Of a stretch of 42,688 nt of DNA, positions 9,061 through 16,319 are shown piece by piece. This DNA is from Arthrobacter nitrophenolicus (lineage in GTDB: Bacteria > Actinomycetota > Actinomycetes > Actinomycetales > Micrococcaceae). Both the position numbers and the translations under genes were made by a program. Numbering within the stretch: position 1 is the stretch's first letter; the number at the start of each line of letters is the position of its first letter. Location of the stretch: assembly GCF_000332815.1 (NCBI RefSeq), contig NZ_AOFD01000038.1:1-42688 (forward strand). The letters run 5' to 3'. The notes below the pieces were generated by a model. The model was given only the letters and a program-made list of their open reading frames with translations. It was not told the origin of the DNA and ran no database searches.

Positions 9061-9244
9061 GATGCGACTTCCTTTTGCCGGGAAGCCCGGTGCCGCTTGC
9101 AGTACCAGTAGAACCAGGTGCGACGGTTACCAGGCTTCAGCATGTGCTGTGAAGGTTAAGTTGCGCCTGGTAGATAGCTTCCCGGAGACCGGGTGCCCGC
9201 CTTTGGCAGAATCGAGATTAGCACCGGTTTGTGGTCCGCGCCAT

Positions 9245-9259
9245 AGTTTTCTGAAAACT
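9245..9259. promoter_or_regulatory. 15-base palindrome, candidate operator
   Basis: AGTTTTC-T-GAAAACT is a perfect dyad between two divergent purine catabolism promoters, four bases away from the IclR-box-like motif. The binding protein is unknown. Confidence 0.4.
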
Positions 9260-9262
9260 TTA

Positions 9263-9277
9263 TTCCGCAATGTGAAA
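9263..9277. promoter_or_regulatory. IclR-box-like motif, copy 1
   Basis: TTCCGCAATGTGAAA is an imperfect dyad (TTCCGCA / TGTGAAA). It matches the motif at 16239-16257 at 12 of 14 aligned positions from TCCGCA to GAAA. A related sequence lies at 12436-12454. Confidence 0.4.
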
Positions 9278-9346
9278 TCCATGTTTCCTGCGGTTCACTG
9301 CCGCGGACCCTGGCGCAGAAGCTGGCGCAGTCACAATCCGGCGGCG

Positions 9347-9375
9347 TTGACGGGCTTGGGGCGGCACCCTACTCT
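9347..9375 (+). promoter_or_regulatory. Sigma-70 type promoter for 8-oxoguanine deaminase
   Basis: TTGACG at 9347-9352 and TACTCT at 9370-9375 are separated by 17 bases. The predicted start is near 9382, giving a leader of about 100 bases. Confidence 0.55.
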
Positions 9376-9484
9376 GATCCCACCCGCACCGTCCGCCTCG
9401 AGCAGCCCGGCGCGGCCCCTGGATCAGCAGACAGGGCTTCACTGAGCTGGATTTACTGCAACTGCGCTCAGACAAGGACAGCCC

Positions 9485-10851
9485 ATGAACCATTCCCCTG
9501 CCCAAAGTTCCCGGCTCTGGATCCGGAATCCCCTGGCAGCCTTTACCGCGAACAGCCTGGACGCGTCGGGCGGACTGGTGGTCAGCGGCGGCGTGATCGA
9601 GGAAGTGCTGGCCGCGGGCCAGCAGCCGTCCGGGCCGGTCCAGGAGATCTTCGACGCCGGCCGGCACGTCCTGCTGCCCGGCCTCATCAACACGCACCAC
9701 CACTTCTACCAAACCCTCACGCGCGCCTGGGGCCCGGTGGCCAACGCCCCGCTCTTCCCCTGGCTGCAGAACCTGTACCCCGTCTGGGCACGGCTCACTC
9801 CCAGGGACCTTGAGCTCGCCGCCACGGTGGCCCTCGCGGAGCTGCTGCTCTCCGGCTGCACCACCGCCGCCGACCACCATTATCTCTTCCTGCGGGGCTG
9901 GAGGATGCCATCGATATCGAGGTGGCGGCAGTCCGCCGGCTGGGGATGCGGGCCACGCTCACGCGCGGCTCCATGACCCTGGGGACGGACGACGGCGGCC
10001 TGCCGCCGCAGTCAACGGTGCAGGCCCCGGAGGTGGTGCTGGAGGACAGCCAGCGCCTGGTGGGCCGGTACCACGAGCGCGGGGAGGACGCGGTGATCCA
10101 GATCGGACTGGCCCCGTGCTCGCCGTTTTCGGTGACCAAGGAAATCATGGCCGAAAGTGCGGCGCTCGCGGAGCGCCTGGACGTCCGGCTGCACACCCAC
10201 CTGGCCGAAACCCTCGACGAGGAGGACTTCTGCCGGGAGATGTTCGGGCTGCGGACCGTCGACTACCTGGACAGCGTCGGCTGGCTGACGGACCGCACCT
10301 GGCTGGGCCACGGCATCCACTTCAGCGACGCCGAGATCAGCAGGCTCGGGGCGGCCGGGACCGCCGTCGCGCACTGCCCCACCTCCAACATGCGCCTGGC
10401 CTCGGGCACGGCCCGCGTCCTGGAACTCGAGGACGCGGGTGTCCCGGTGGGGCTGGGTGTGGACGGCTCGGCGTCGAACGATGCCTCGAACATGATCCTG
10501 GAAGCCCGGCAGGCGCTGTACCTCCAGCGGCTCCGGTACGGCGCGGACGTCCCGGTGGAGCGGGCCCTAAGCTGGGCGACCCGCGGTTCAGCCGCAGTCC
10601 TGGGCCGGACGGGGCTGGGCCAGCTGGCCCCGGGGATGCAGGCGGACCTGGCCCTGTTCACCCTGGATGACCTGCGGTTCTCCGGCAGCCACGATCCCGT
10701 GGCCGCGCTGCTCCGGTGCGCCGCGGACCGGGCCGACCGCGTGATGGTGGGCGGGCAGTGGCGCGTGGTGGACGGGCAGATTCCGGGACTGGACATCGCC
10801 GGGCTCATCGCGGAGCACTCGGCTGCCGCCCGGCGTCTCGTCAACGGCTGA
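9485..10851 (+). pseudogene. 8-oxoguanine deaminase (amidohydrolase), interrupted by a frameshift
   Basis: A metal-dependent amidohydrolase of the 8-oxoguanine deaminase branch, converting 8-oxoguanine to urate and ammonia. The first part (MNHSPAQSSRLWIRNPLAAF) carries the metal motif LINTHHHFYQT; the second carries HTHLAE, GHGIHFSD, HCPTSNMRLASG and GLGVDGSASND. The frame breaks at 9893-9897: reading runs to YLFLRG, then GLEDAIDIEVAAVRRLGMRA continues in another frame. Adding one base in this GC run restores 455 residues with no other damage, so it is either a sequencing error or a very recent mutation. AAGGA lies seven bases before the ATG. The product feeds directly into uricase downstream. 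I annotate it as broken because the given sequence cannot encode the full protein. Confidence 0.85.
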
Positions 10852-10860
10852 CCCGACCAG

Positions 10861-10928
10861 CCGTTTCGACGGTTCCCTGCGCACACGATGATCGGCGACG
10901 TCGTCTCCGAAGGGAACCGTCGAAACGG
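10861..10928. repeat. Long inverted repeat with 18-bp arms
   Basis: CCGTTTCGACGGTTCCCT (10861-10878) and its exact reverse complement (10911-10928) flank a 32-base loop, starting nine bases after the 8-oxoguanine deaminase stop. It could act as a terminator despite lacking a T run, or be a dispersed palindromic repeat. It shares GTTTCGAC with the repeat at 13671-13737. Confidence 0.7.
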
Positions 10929-10955
10929 GCCTTTCCCGCGGGATCACATCGTTGC

Positions 10956-10968
10956 TAGCGTGGCCGCA
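10956..10968 (+). promoter_or_regulatory. -10 element of a probable leaderless promoter for the LigD-type polymerase
   Basis: TAGCGT (10956-10961) ends six bases before ATG 10968, and no ribosome binding site precedes the ATG. Confidence 0.45.
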
Positions 10969-12212
10969 TGACTCCGTCAAAGACGCCGGCCGAGATCCTG
11001 GACATCGATGGTGAAGAGGTCCGCATCTCCAGCCCGGACAAGGTGGTGTTTCCGCAACCCGGCCTGACCAAGCTGGACCTGGTGCGGTACTACCTGGCGG
11101 TTGCCGACGGCGCGCTGCGGGGTGCGGGCGGCCGGCCGATGGTGCTCAAGCGGTTTCCCAAGGGCATCGGTGAGGAACCGTTCTTCCAGAAGCGCGTGCC
11201 GGAAAACCACCCTCCTTATATAGACACCACAACGCTGCACTACGCATCGGGGACGTCGGCGGAGGAAGCAGTCATCCGGAACGCGGCCGGCCTGGCCTGG
11301 GTCATCAACCTGGGCTGCCTGGACCTCAACCCGCATCCGGTCCGGGCGGAGGACCTGGAGCACCCCGACGAACTGCGGGTGGACCTGGACCCCATGCCGG
11401 GCGTGGACTGGTCGCAGATCGTGGACGTCGCCTATGTGGCACAGGAGGTGCTCGACGACGTCGGGCTGGCGGGATGGCCGAAGACCAGCGGATCGCGGGG
11501 CCTGCACATCCTGGTGCGGATCGCCCCGCAGTGGTCCTACAAGGACGTGCGGCTCGCCGCCGAGACCCTGGCCCGCGAAGTCGAGAACCGCGCGCCGGGG
11601 CTGGCCACGGCGCGGTGGTGGAAGGAAGAGCGCGGCGAAAGCGTGTTCGTGGATTTCAACCAGAACGCCAAGGACCGGACGGTGGCCTCCGCCTATTCGG
11701 TCCGGGCACTGCCGGATGCGCGGGTCTCCACCCCGCTGTCCTGGGATGAGGTCCGGTCGGCACGGCCGGAACAGTTCACGGTGCCCACCATCCTGGAGCG
11801 CTTCGCGGCCATCGGCGACCCGCACGCGGGCATCGACGACGCCGTTGGTTCCCTTGACGGGCTGCTGGCCCTCGCCAAGGAGCTGGGTCCCGCCGAGAAG
11901 GCACCGCGGGGAGCCAACGGCTCCGGCCGCCGGCAGTCAACAATGCCGCTGATCGAAGTGGCCCGGACCCGGACCAAGCCGGAGGCCCTGGCGGCGCTGG
12001 ACGAATGGAAAACCCGGCACGCCGCCGTCGTCCCTTCCCTCACCCCGGCCGACGTGCTGGTGGACGGGATGCGCGGCTCAAGCTCGCTCTGGTACCGGGT
12101 GCGGGTGAACCTGCAGCACGTTCCCGAGGCGGAGCGGCCGCCGCAGGAAAAGCTCATCGCCGATTACGACCCCTGGGCCGGGAAGGAATGGCCCGGGCGT
12201 CCGGAATCCTGA
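10968..12212 (+). CDS. LigD-type NHEJ polymerase domain protein (archaeo-eukaryotic primase superfamily)
   Basis: A 414-residue stand-alone polymerase-domain protein related to the PolDom of DNA ligase D, which fills gaps and adds ribonucleotides during non-homologous end joining. The core is visible as LDLNPHPVRAEDLEHPDELRVDLDP with the metal-binding aspartates in DLDP, SGSRGLHILVRI with the conserved Ser/His, and FVDFNQNAKDRTVASAYSVR with the third acidic residue. No ligase or 3'-phosphoesterase domain is fused. About 110 C-terminal residues (from SLDGLLALAKELG) extend beyond the core and end in a YRVRVNLQHVPEAERPPQEKL segment. A TAGCGT box six bases before the ATG suggests a leaderless transcript. 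It lies within the purine cluster without an obvious metabolic link. Confidence 0.85.
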   Translation: MTPSKTPAEILDIDGEEVRISSPDKVVFPQPGLTKLDLVRYYLAVADGALRGAGGRPMVLKRFPKGIGEEPFFQKRVPENHPPYIDTTTLHYASGTSAEEAVIRNAAGLAWVINLGCLDLNPHPVRAEDLEHPDELRVDLDPMPGVDWSQIVDVAYVAQEVLDDVGLAGWPKTSGSRGLHILVRIAPQWSYKDVRLAAETLAREVENRAPGLATARWWKEERGESVFVDFNQNAKDRTVASAYSVRALPDARVSTPLSWDEVRSARPEQFTVPTILERFAAIGDPHAGIDDAVGSLDGLLALAKELGPAEKAPRGANGSGRRQSTMPLIEVARTRTKPEALAALDEWKTRHAAVVPSLTPADVLVDGMRGSSSLWYRVRVNLQHVPEAERPPQEKLIADYDPWAGKEWPGRPES

Positions 12213-12217
12213 CGGCG

Positions 12218-12400
12218 TCAGCGGCGGTTGAAGCCGGGCAGCGCGTGGATCCAGCGCGAGAAACGGCTGGGCTCGTGGACCCGGTCCTCGGGCACGTAGA
12301 AATCCGGATCGATGCCGCCGCCGCGCGGGAGGTAGAACTCCTGCTCGGAAGGTTGGGCCGCGGGTGCCGGTGCTGTTGCGGTCTTGTCCTGCTGGTACAT
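12218..12400 (-). CDS. Small hypothetical protein, 60 residues
   Basis: The ATG at 12398-12400 is preceded by an excellent ribosome site, AGGAGG followed by five bases, which is the main reason to believe this gene. The product starts MYQQDKTATAPAPAAQP and ends RFSRWIHALPGFNRR. It has no membrane segment or signal peptide, is rich in Pro and Ala at the start, and has a basic aromatic end. I do not recognise a family. It is convergent with the LigD-type polymerase (six bases between stops) and divergent from uricase, with an IclR-box-like motif 36 bases upstream of its start. Confidence 0.6.
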   Translation of the reverse strand: MYQQDKTATAPAPAAQPSEQEFYLPRGGGIDPDFYVPEDRVHEPSRFSRWIHALPGFNRR

Positions 12401-12435
12401 CTGGTCCTCCTCTGTTTCGTATCGCGGAAAGCAAA

Positions 12436-12454
12436 TTCTGCTCTGTGAAAAGAG
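12436..12454. promoter_or_regulatory. IclR-box-like motif, copy 2
   Basis: TTCTGCTCTGTGAAAAGAG shares its last ten bases, GTGAAAAGAG, exactly with the copy in front of the IclR gene (16239-16257) and is GC..GTGAAA-like as in the copy at 9263. It is the least symmetric of the three. Confidence 0.3.
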
Positions 12455-12624
12455 TACGGGCGTTGCCGCCGGGGCGTCAATGCCTCCGGCGACGGGCCGG
12501 GAGTCCCGCCGGTCACAAAACGAATTTTGGCGTTGTGATGTACACCACCGGATTGCGGGGGTACGCTGGAAGGCAACTCGTGGCGCACGTCACGTAACCT
12601 GGGAGCAGCAGGCAGGGTCGTAAT

Positions 12625-12657
12625 GAGCTGGCATCAATGGATGCCGGCTCTTTTTTG
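12625..12657 (+). terminator. Intrinsic terminator-like hairpin in the uricase leader
   Basis: GAGCTGGCATC (12625-12635) pairs with GATGCCGGCTC (12640-12650) at 10 of 11 positions around a four-base loop and is followed by TTTTTTG. No plus-strand gene ends just upstream, so it would stop either a small RNA or a uricase leader transcript. Confidence 0.65.
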
Positions 12658-12709
12658 TTGGGTCGGCTCCACCGGAAACGCGCCAGAAACGCGCGCTTAA
12701 TTTCAGTGA

Positions 12710-12725
12710 TGGAACCTTGGTTCCA
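12710..12725. promoter_or_regulatory. Palindrome upstream of uricase, candidate operator
   Basis: TGGAACC-TT-GGTTCCA has perfect seven-base arms and ends 18 bases before the uricase ATG. TGGAA-N6-TTCCA matches the general layout of IclR/AllR-type boxes known from enterobacteria. The position between promoter and ribosome site suits repression. Confidence 0.4.
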
Positions 12726-12743
12726 CTTACCGGAGATTGGGAA

Positions 12744-13657
12744 ATGACCATGAGCAGCAAGATCATCCTCGGCGAAAACCAGTACGGCAAGGCCGAAGTC
12801 CGCGTCGTCAAGATCACCCGCGACACCAACCGCCACGAGATCGAGGACCTGAACGTCACCTCGCAGCTGCGGGGAGACTTCACCGCGGCCCACCTGGAGG
12901 GCGACAACGCCCACGTGGTGGCCACGGACACCCAGAAGAACACCATCTACGCCTTCGCCCGCGACGGCGTCGGCTCCCCCGAGGCCTTCCTGCTGCGCCT
13001 TGGCGAGCACTTCACGTCCAGCTTCGACTGGGTCACCGGCGGCCGCTGGGAGGCCGAGTCCTACGCCTGGAACCGCATCCAGCACACGGCAGCGAACACG
13101 ACCACTCGTTCGTCCGCAACGGCCAGGAAGTCCGGACCGCAGTCCTGGTCCGCGACGGCGCCACCACCCACCTGGTCTCCGGGCTCAAGGACCTGACCGT
13201 CCTGAAGTCCACCCAGTCCGGCTTCGTCGGCTACCCGCGGGACCGCTACACCACCCTGCCGGAAACCACGGACCGCATCCTCGCCACGGACGTCTCCGCC
13301 CGCTGGCGCTTCAAGACCGGCACCGATTTCAGCACCCTTGACTTCAACAAGAGCTACGACGACGTCAAGGGGCTCCTGCTCGAAGGCTTCACCGAGAAGT
13401 ACTCCCATGCCCTGCAGCAGACCCTGTTCGACATGGGCCAGAAGGTCCTGGAGGCCCACAGCGAGATCGACGAGATCAAGTTCTCCATGCCCAACAAGCA
13501 CCACTTCCTGGTGGACCTCACCCCGTTCGGCCTGGACAACCCGAACGAGGTCTTCTACGCGGCGGACCGCCCGTACGGCCTGATCGAGGCCACCGTCCAG
13601 CGCGAGGATGCCGCCCCGGCCCCCGCAGCCTGGTCCGGCATCGCCGGCTTCTGCTAG
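12744..13657 (+). pseudogene. Uricase (urate oxidase), interrupted by a frameshift
   Basis: A cofactor-free urate oxidase converting urate to 5-hydroxyisourate and peroxide. The conserved start SSKIILGENQYGKAEVRVVKI contains catalytic Lys16, and VVATDTQKNTIYAFA contains the Thr-Asp-Thr-x-Lys-Asn motif near residues 61-66. HDHSFVRNG follows the break, and FSMPNKHHFLVDLTPFGLDNPNEVF marks the C-terminal half. Reading breaks at 13083-13088, where one base is missing; restoring it gives 304 residues, the normal family length, with no other defect. ATG 12744 is preferred because GGAG lies eight bases upstream; ATG 12750 is possible. As given, the product would stop early. The urate permease follows after 150 bases. 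Confidence 0.88.
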
Positions 13658-13670
13658 ACCCTGCATTTCC

Positions 13671-13737
13671 GGTGGTTGAGCCGGTCGAAACCCGGTTTCG
13701 ACAAGCTCAACCACCGGTGGTTGAGCCTGTCGAAACC
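13671..13737. repeat. Three 22-base palindromic repeat units (inverted-direct array)
   Basis: Unit A 13671-13692 (GGTGGTTGAGCCGGTCGAAACC), inverted unit B 13694-13715 and unit C 13716-13737 differ only at one or two central bases. A-B and B-C can each form near-perfect hairpins. From memory, this GGTTGAGC...GTCGAAACC unit recurs between genes in many Micrococcales; it resembles a REP-type element and here lies just after the uricase stop. Confidence 0.75.
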
Positions 13738-13756
13738 CAGAGACTTACCCCCGTTA

Positions 13757-13815
13757 GCCAGACACAGTTAGCCAGACGATGACGTCTGCCATGAACCAGA
13801 AAGTCTGCCATGAAC
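13757..13815 (+). repeat. Two short tandem duplications at the urate permease start
   Basis: A 14-base period (GTTAGCCAGAC twice, 13753-13778 region) is followed by GTCTGCCATGAAC at 13784-13796 and again at 13803-13815. The second pair carries two ATGs 19 bases apart in different frames; only the second (13810) starts the permease. Confidence 0.6.
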
Positions 13816-15315
13816 ACCAAGAAGAAACTGGCCGCCGCGGCCGCCGGTAAAGGGGCCCAGCAGGCCCGGCCCGAGGACCAGCGCCTGTCGATCGGAAGCA
13901 CCTTCGCCTACGGCTTCCAGCACGTCCTCACCATGTACGGCGGCATCATCGCCCCTCCCCTGATCATTGGCGCGGCGGCCGGCATGAGTTCGCAGGACAT
14001 CGGCCTGCTCATTGCGGCCTGCCTGTTCGTCGGCGGCCTCGCCACCATTCTCCAGACCATCGGTGTTCCGTTCTTCGGCTCGCAGCTGCCGCTGGTCCAG
14101 GGCGTCTCCTTCGCCGGGGTCTCCACCATGGTGGCCATCGTGCACGGCGGCGGCGGAATCCAGGCGGTCTTCGGATCCGTCATCGCCGCATCGCTGATCG
14201 GCCTGCTGATCACCCCGCTGTTCTCGAAGATCATCCGGTTCTTCCCGCCGGTGGTCACGGGCACGGTCATCACCACCATCGGCCTCACGCTGATGCCGGT
14301 CGCGGCCAACTGGGCCATGGGCGGCAACAAGGCCGCCCCGAACTACGGCAGCATGGCCAACATCGGCCTCGCAGCAGCCACCATGGCCATCGTCCTGCTA
14401 CTCAGCAAGGTGGGCAGCGCCGCGATCTCCCGGCTGTCCATCCTGCTCGCCATGGTCCTGGGCACCCTCATCGCCTTCGTCTTTGGCATGGCCGACTTCT
14501 CCAAGGTGGGCCAGGGCGAAATCGTCGCCTTCCCCACCCCGTTCGCCTTCGGCCCGCCGGTCTTCGAGATCGCTGCCATCATCTCCATGCTGATCGTCAT
14601 CCTGGTCACCCTCACCGAAACGTCCGCTGACATCATCGCCGTGGGCGAGATCGTGGGCACCAAGGTGGACTCCAAGCGGATCGGCGACGGCCTCCGGGCG
14701 GACATGCTCTCCAGCGCCATCTCCCCGCTGTTCAACTCCTTCACCCAGAGCGCCTTCGCCCAGAACGTCGGACTCGTGGCCATCACCGGCGTGAAGAGCC
14801 GCTTCGTGGTCAGCGCCGGCGGCCTGATCCTGGTGGTCCTCGGCCTGCTGCCCGTCCTCGGCCGGGTGGTCGCAGCGGTTCCCACCCCCGTCCTGGGCGG
14901 CGCCGGCGTCGTACTCTTCGGAACCGTGGCAGCCAGCGGCATCCGCACCCTGGCCAAGGTGGAGTACAAGAACAACATGAACCTGATCATCGTGGCGGCT
15001 TCCATCGGGTTCGGCATGATCCCCATCGCCGCCCCCGCCTTCTACGACCAGTTCCCGTCCTGGTTCGGCACCATCTTCCACTCCGGCATCAGCTCCGCCG
15101 CCGTGATGGCCATCCTGCTGAACCTGCTGTTCAACCACCTGAAGGCGGGCAACTCGGAGAACCAGTCCGTGTTCGTGGCCGGCACCGAGCGCGTGGTCCG
15201 GGAAGAGGACCTGAAGTGCCTGGCCGACGGCGACCGCTTCGAGGGCGGCAAGCTCATCGACTGCGACGGCAAGGAAGTCAAGATCGAGTCCTCCGCCAAG
15301 GCCTCCGACCACTGA
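13810..15315 (+). CDS. NCS2 nucleobase permease (urate/xanthine type)
   Basis: A 501-residue polytopic membrane protein of the NAT/NCS2 family. The QH motif appears in YGFQHVLTMYGG near residue 37 and the NAT signature QNVGLVAIT near residue 318, preceded by the substrate-binding TETSADI segment. These are the landmarks of urate and xanthine carriers such as PucJ/PucK, distinct from the AzgA-type carrier in the guaD operon. The position after uricase supports urate or xanthine import. It ends with a hydrophilic tail of about 60 residues. No ribosome site is clear before ATG 13810; the start MNTKKKLAAAAAGKG is taken because the conserved region begins only 25 residues later. A strong hairpin terminator follows. 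Confidence 0.88.
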   Translation: MNTKKKLAAAAAGKGAQQARPEDQRLSIGSTFAYGFQHVLTMYGGIIAPPLIIGAAAGMSSQDIGLLIAACLFVGGLATILQTIGVPFFGSQLPLVQGVSFAGVSTMVAIVHGGGGIQAVFGSVIAASLIGLLITPLFSKIIRFFPPVVTGTVITTIGLTLMPVAANWAMGGNKAAPNYGSMANIGLAAATMAIVLLLSKVGSAAISRLSILLAMVLGTLIAFVFGMADFSKVGQGEIVAFPTPFAFGPPVFEIAAIISMLIVILVTLTETSADIIAVGEIVGTKVDSKRIGDGLRADMLSSAISPLFNSFTQSAFAQNVGLVAITGVKSRFVVSAGGLILVVLGLLPVLGRVVAAVPTPVLGGAGVVLFGTVAASGIRTLAKVEYKNNMNLIIVAASIGFGMIPIAAPAFYDQFPSWFGTIFHSGISSAAVMAILLNLLFNHLKAGNSENQSVFVAGTERVVREEDLKCLADGDRFEGGKLIDCDGKEVKIESSAKASDH

Positions 15316-15330
15316 CCCCACAAGCAAGCG

Positions 15331-15371
15331 ACGGCGGCCCGCACCTTTTCGCCAAAGGTGCGGGCCGCCGT
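15331..15371. terminator. Strong bidirectional hairpin between urate permease and IclR gene
   Basis: Perfect 18-base arms (15331-15348 and 15354-15371) with a five-base loop lie between convergent genes. The arms end in TTT/AAA, giving short U runs within the stem on either strand. Confidence 0.75.
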
Positions 15372-15445
15372 CGAACGCTCCCCACCCGCCCCCTAACCTC
15401 GCAAGCTCGGCCAGGGAACCCTGCGGGCGTGGGCCCATCAAATGG

Positions 15446-16201
15446 TCAGGAGCGGTTGAGCTCCGCGGAGATCGCTTCGGCCGCCTCGCGCAGGACGGGA
15501 ACAGCCTTGTCGGCGAAGTGCTCGTCCACGCGTGACACCGGGCCGGAGACCGAAATGGCCGTGGGCGTGGGGGCATTGGGCACGGCCATGGCAAAGCAGC
15601 GCACGCCGAGCTCCTGCTCTTCCTCGTCAATGGAGTAGCCGCGCTCGCGGATGAGCTTCAGGTCAGCGAGGAGGTCGTCGATATCGCCGATGCTCTTGGA
15701 CGTGGGCGTGGGCATGCCGGCACGGGCAACGATGCCGCGGACCACGTCGTCGTCGAGCTGGGCAAGGATGGCCTTTCCGACGCCGGTGGCGTGGGTATGC
15801 GCCCGGCGCCCCACCTCGGTGAACATGCGCATGGAATGCAGGGACGGCACCTGCGCCACGTAGATGACCATGTCCGAATCGAGCACCGCCATGTTGGAGG
15901 TCTCGCCGAGCCGGTCAACCAGGGTCTTGAGCTGCGGTCGGGCCAGGGCGCCGAGCTGCTTGTTGGCCCCCTCGCCCAGCCGGATCAGGCGCGGGCCCAG
16001 GGCATAGCGGCGGTTGGGCAGCTGCCGGATGTAGCCCAGGGACACGAGGGTGCGCAGGAGCCGGTGGATGGTGGGCAGCGGCAGGTCCGTGGACGAGGAC
16101 AGCTCACTGAGCGTGACGTCGCCGCCGGCGTCGGTGATCAATTCCAGAAGTTCGAAGACGCGCTCAACGGACTGCACGCCTCCGGCGGCTTTCTCAGCCA
16201 T
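15446..16201 (-). CDS. IclR-family transcriptional regulator
   Basis: A 251-residue regulator with an N-terminal winged helix-turn-helix (SVERVFELLELITDAGGDVTLSELSSSTDLPLPTIHRLLRTL, residues about 10-55) and a C-terminal IclR effector domain (GETSNMAVLDSDMVIYVAQV, ATGVGKAILAQL, GYSIDEEEQELGVRCFA, ISVSGPVSRV). Such proteins often sense small acids such as glyoxylate; AllR of E. coli, which binds glyoxylate and controls allantoin use, is the closest functional analogy. It is divergent from the malic enzyme, malate synthase and ureidoglycine hydrolase operon, so it very likely controls it. The start at 16201 (MAEKAAGGVQS) is chosen over an upstream ATG because GGAG lies eight bases before it. 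Ligand and sign of control are inference. Confidence 0.9.
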   Translation of the reverse strand: MAEKAAGGVQSVERVFELLELITDAGGDVTLSELSSSTDLPLPTIHRLLRTLVSLGYIRQLPNRRYALGPRLIRLGEGANKQLGALARPQLKTLVDRLGETSNMAVLDSDMVIYVAQVPSLHSMRMFTEVGRRAHTHATGVGKAILAQLDDDVVRGIVARAGMPTPTSKSIGDIDDLLADLKLIRERGYSIDEEEQELGVRCFAMAVPNAPTPTAISVSGPVSRVDEHFADKAVPVLREAAEAISAELNRS

Positions 16202-16238
16202 AACCAAGTCTCCTGTGGCTCGGATTCCGACAAGTCTT

Positions 16239-16257
16239 ATCCGCATCGTGAAAAGAG
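16239..16257. promoter_or_regulatory. IclR-box-like motif, copy 3
   Basis: ATCCGCATCGTGAAAAGAG lies 38 bases upstream of the IclR-family start codon and in the divergent region with the malic enzyme operon, the expected place for autoregulation and operon control. It matches the motifs at 9263 and 12436. Confidence 0.45.
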
Positions 16258-16319
16258 TTGCCCTAGTTGTTTCAAGATACAGCACGGGCCGCGCGGATGC
16301 GATCAGTCACAAACAGGGC

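Larger units (their letters stand above)
9061..9484. promoter_or_regulatory. Divergent control region between guaD and 8-oxoguanine deaminase
   Basis: This 424-base stretch has no convincing gene. It holds, from left to right: the guaD ribosome site (near 9072); a perfect 15-base palindrome AGTTTTCTGAAAACT at 9245-9259; an IclR-box-like sequence TTCCGCAATGTGAAA at 9263-9277; and a plus-strand sigma-70 type promoter at 9347-9375. The plus-strand leader is about 100 bases and ends in AAGGA seven bases before the ATG. Confidence 0.55.
12401..12743. promoter_or_regulatory. Leader and control region upstream of uricase
   Basis: This 343-base stretch has no supported gene. It contains an IclR-box-like motif (12436-12454), a GC-rich unassigned segment with no recognised riboswitch or small RNA signature (about 12480-12620), an intrinsic terminator-like hairpin (12625-12657), a perfect-arm palindrome (12710-12725) and the uricase ribosome site GGAG ending eight bases before ATG 12744. 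Confidence 0.5.

Noticed and set aside
9260..9880. A 206-codon minus-strand frame across the guaD/8-oxoguanine deaminase gap
   Set aside because: Most of it is antisense to the deaminase; the remainder covers the promoter and has no ribosome site or recognised domain.
9890..9900. Programmed ribosomal frameshifting as the explanation for the broken 8-oxoguanine deaminase frame
   Set aside because: No slippery heptamer with a downstream pseudoknot was evident, the family is normally encoded in one frame, and five other unrelated genes show similar breaks.
12480..12625. Possible SRP RNA, purine or ZTP riboswitch upstream of uricase
   Set aside because: Fragments such as GGAAGGCAACTCG and GGGTCGTAATGAGC recall these RNAs, but the conserved cores are absent or in the wrong order.
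15458..15470. GGTTGAGCTCC resembling a fragment of the 22-base repeat
   Set aside because: Only eight bases match and it lies within the IclR coding sequence.
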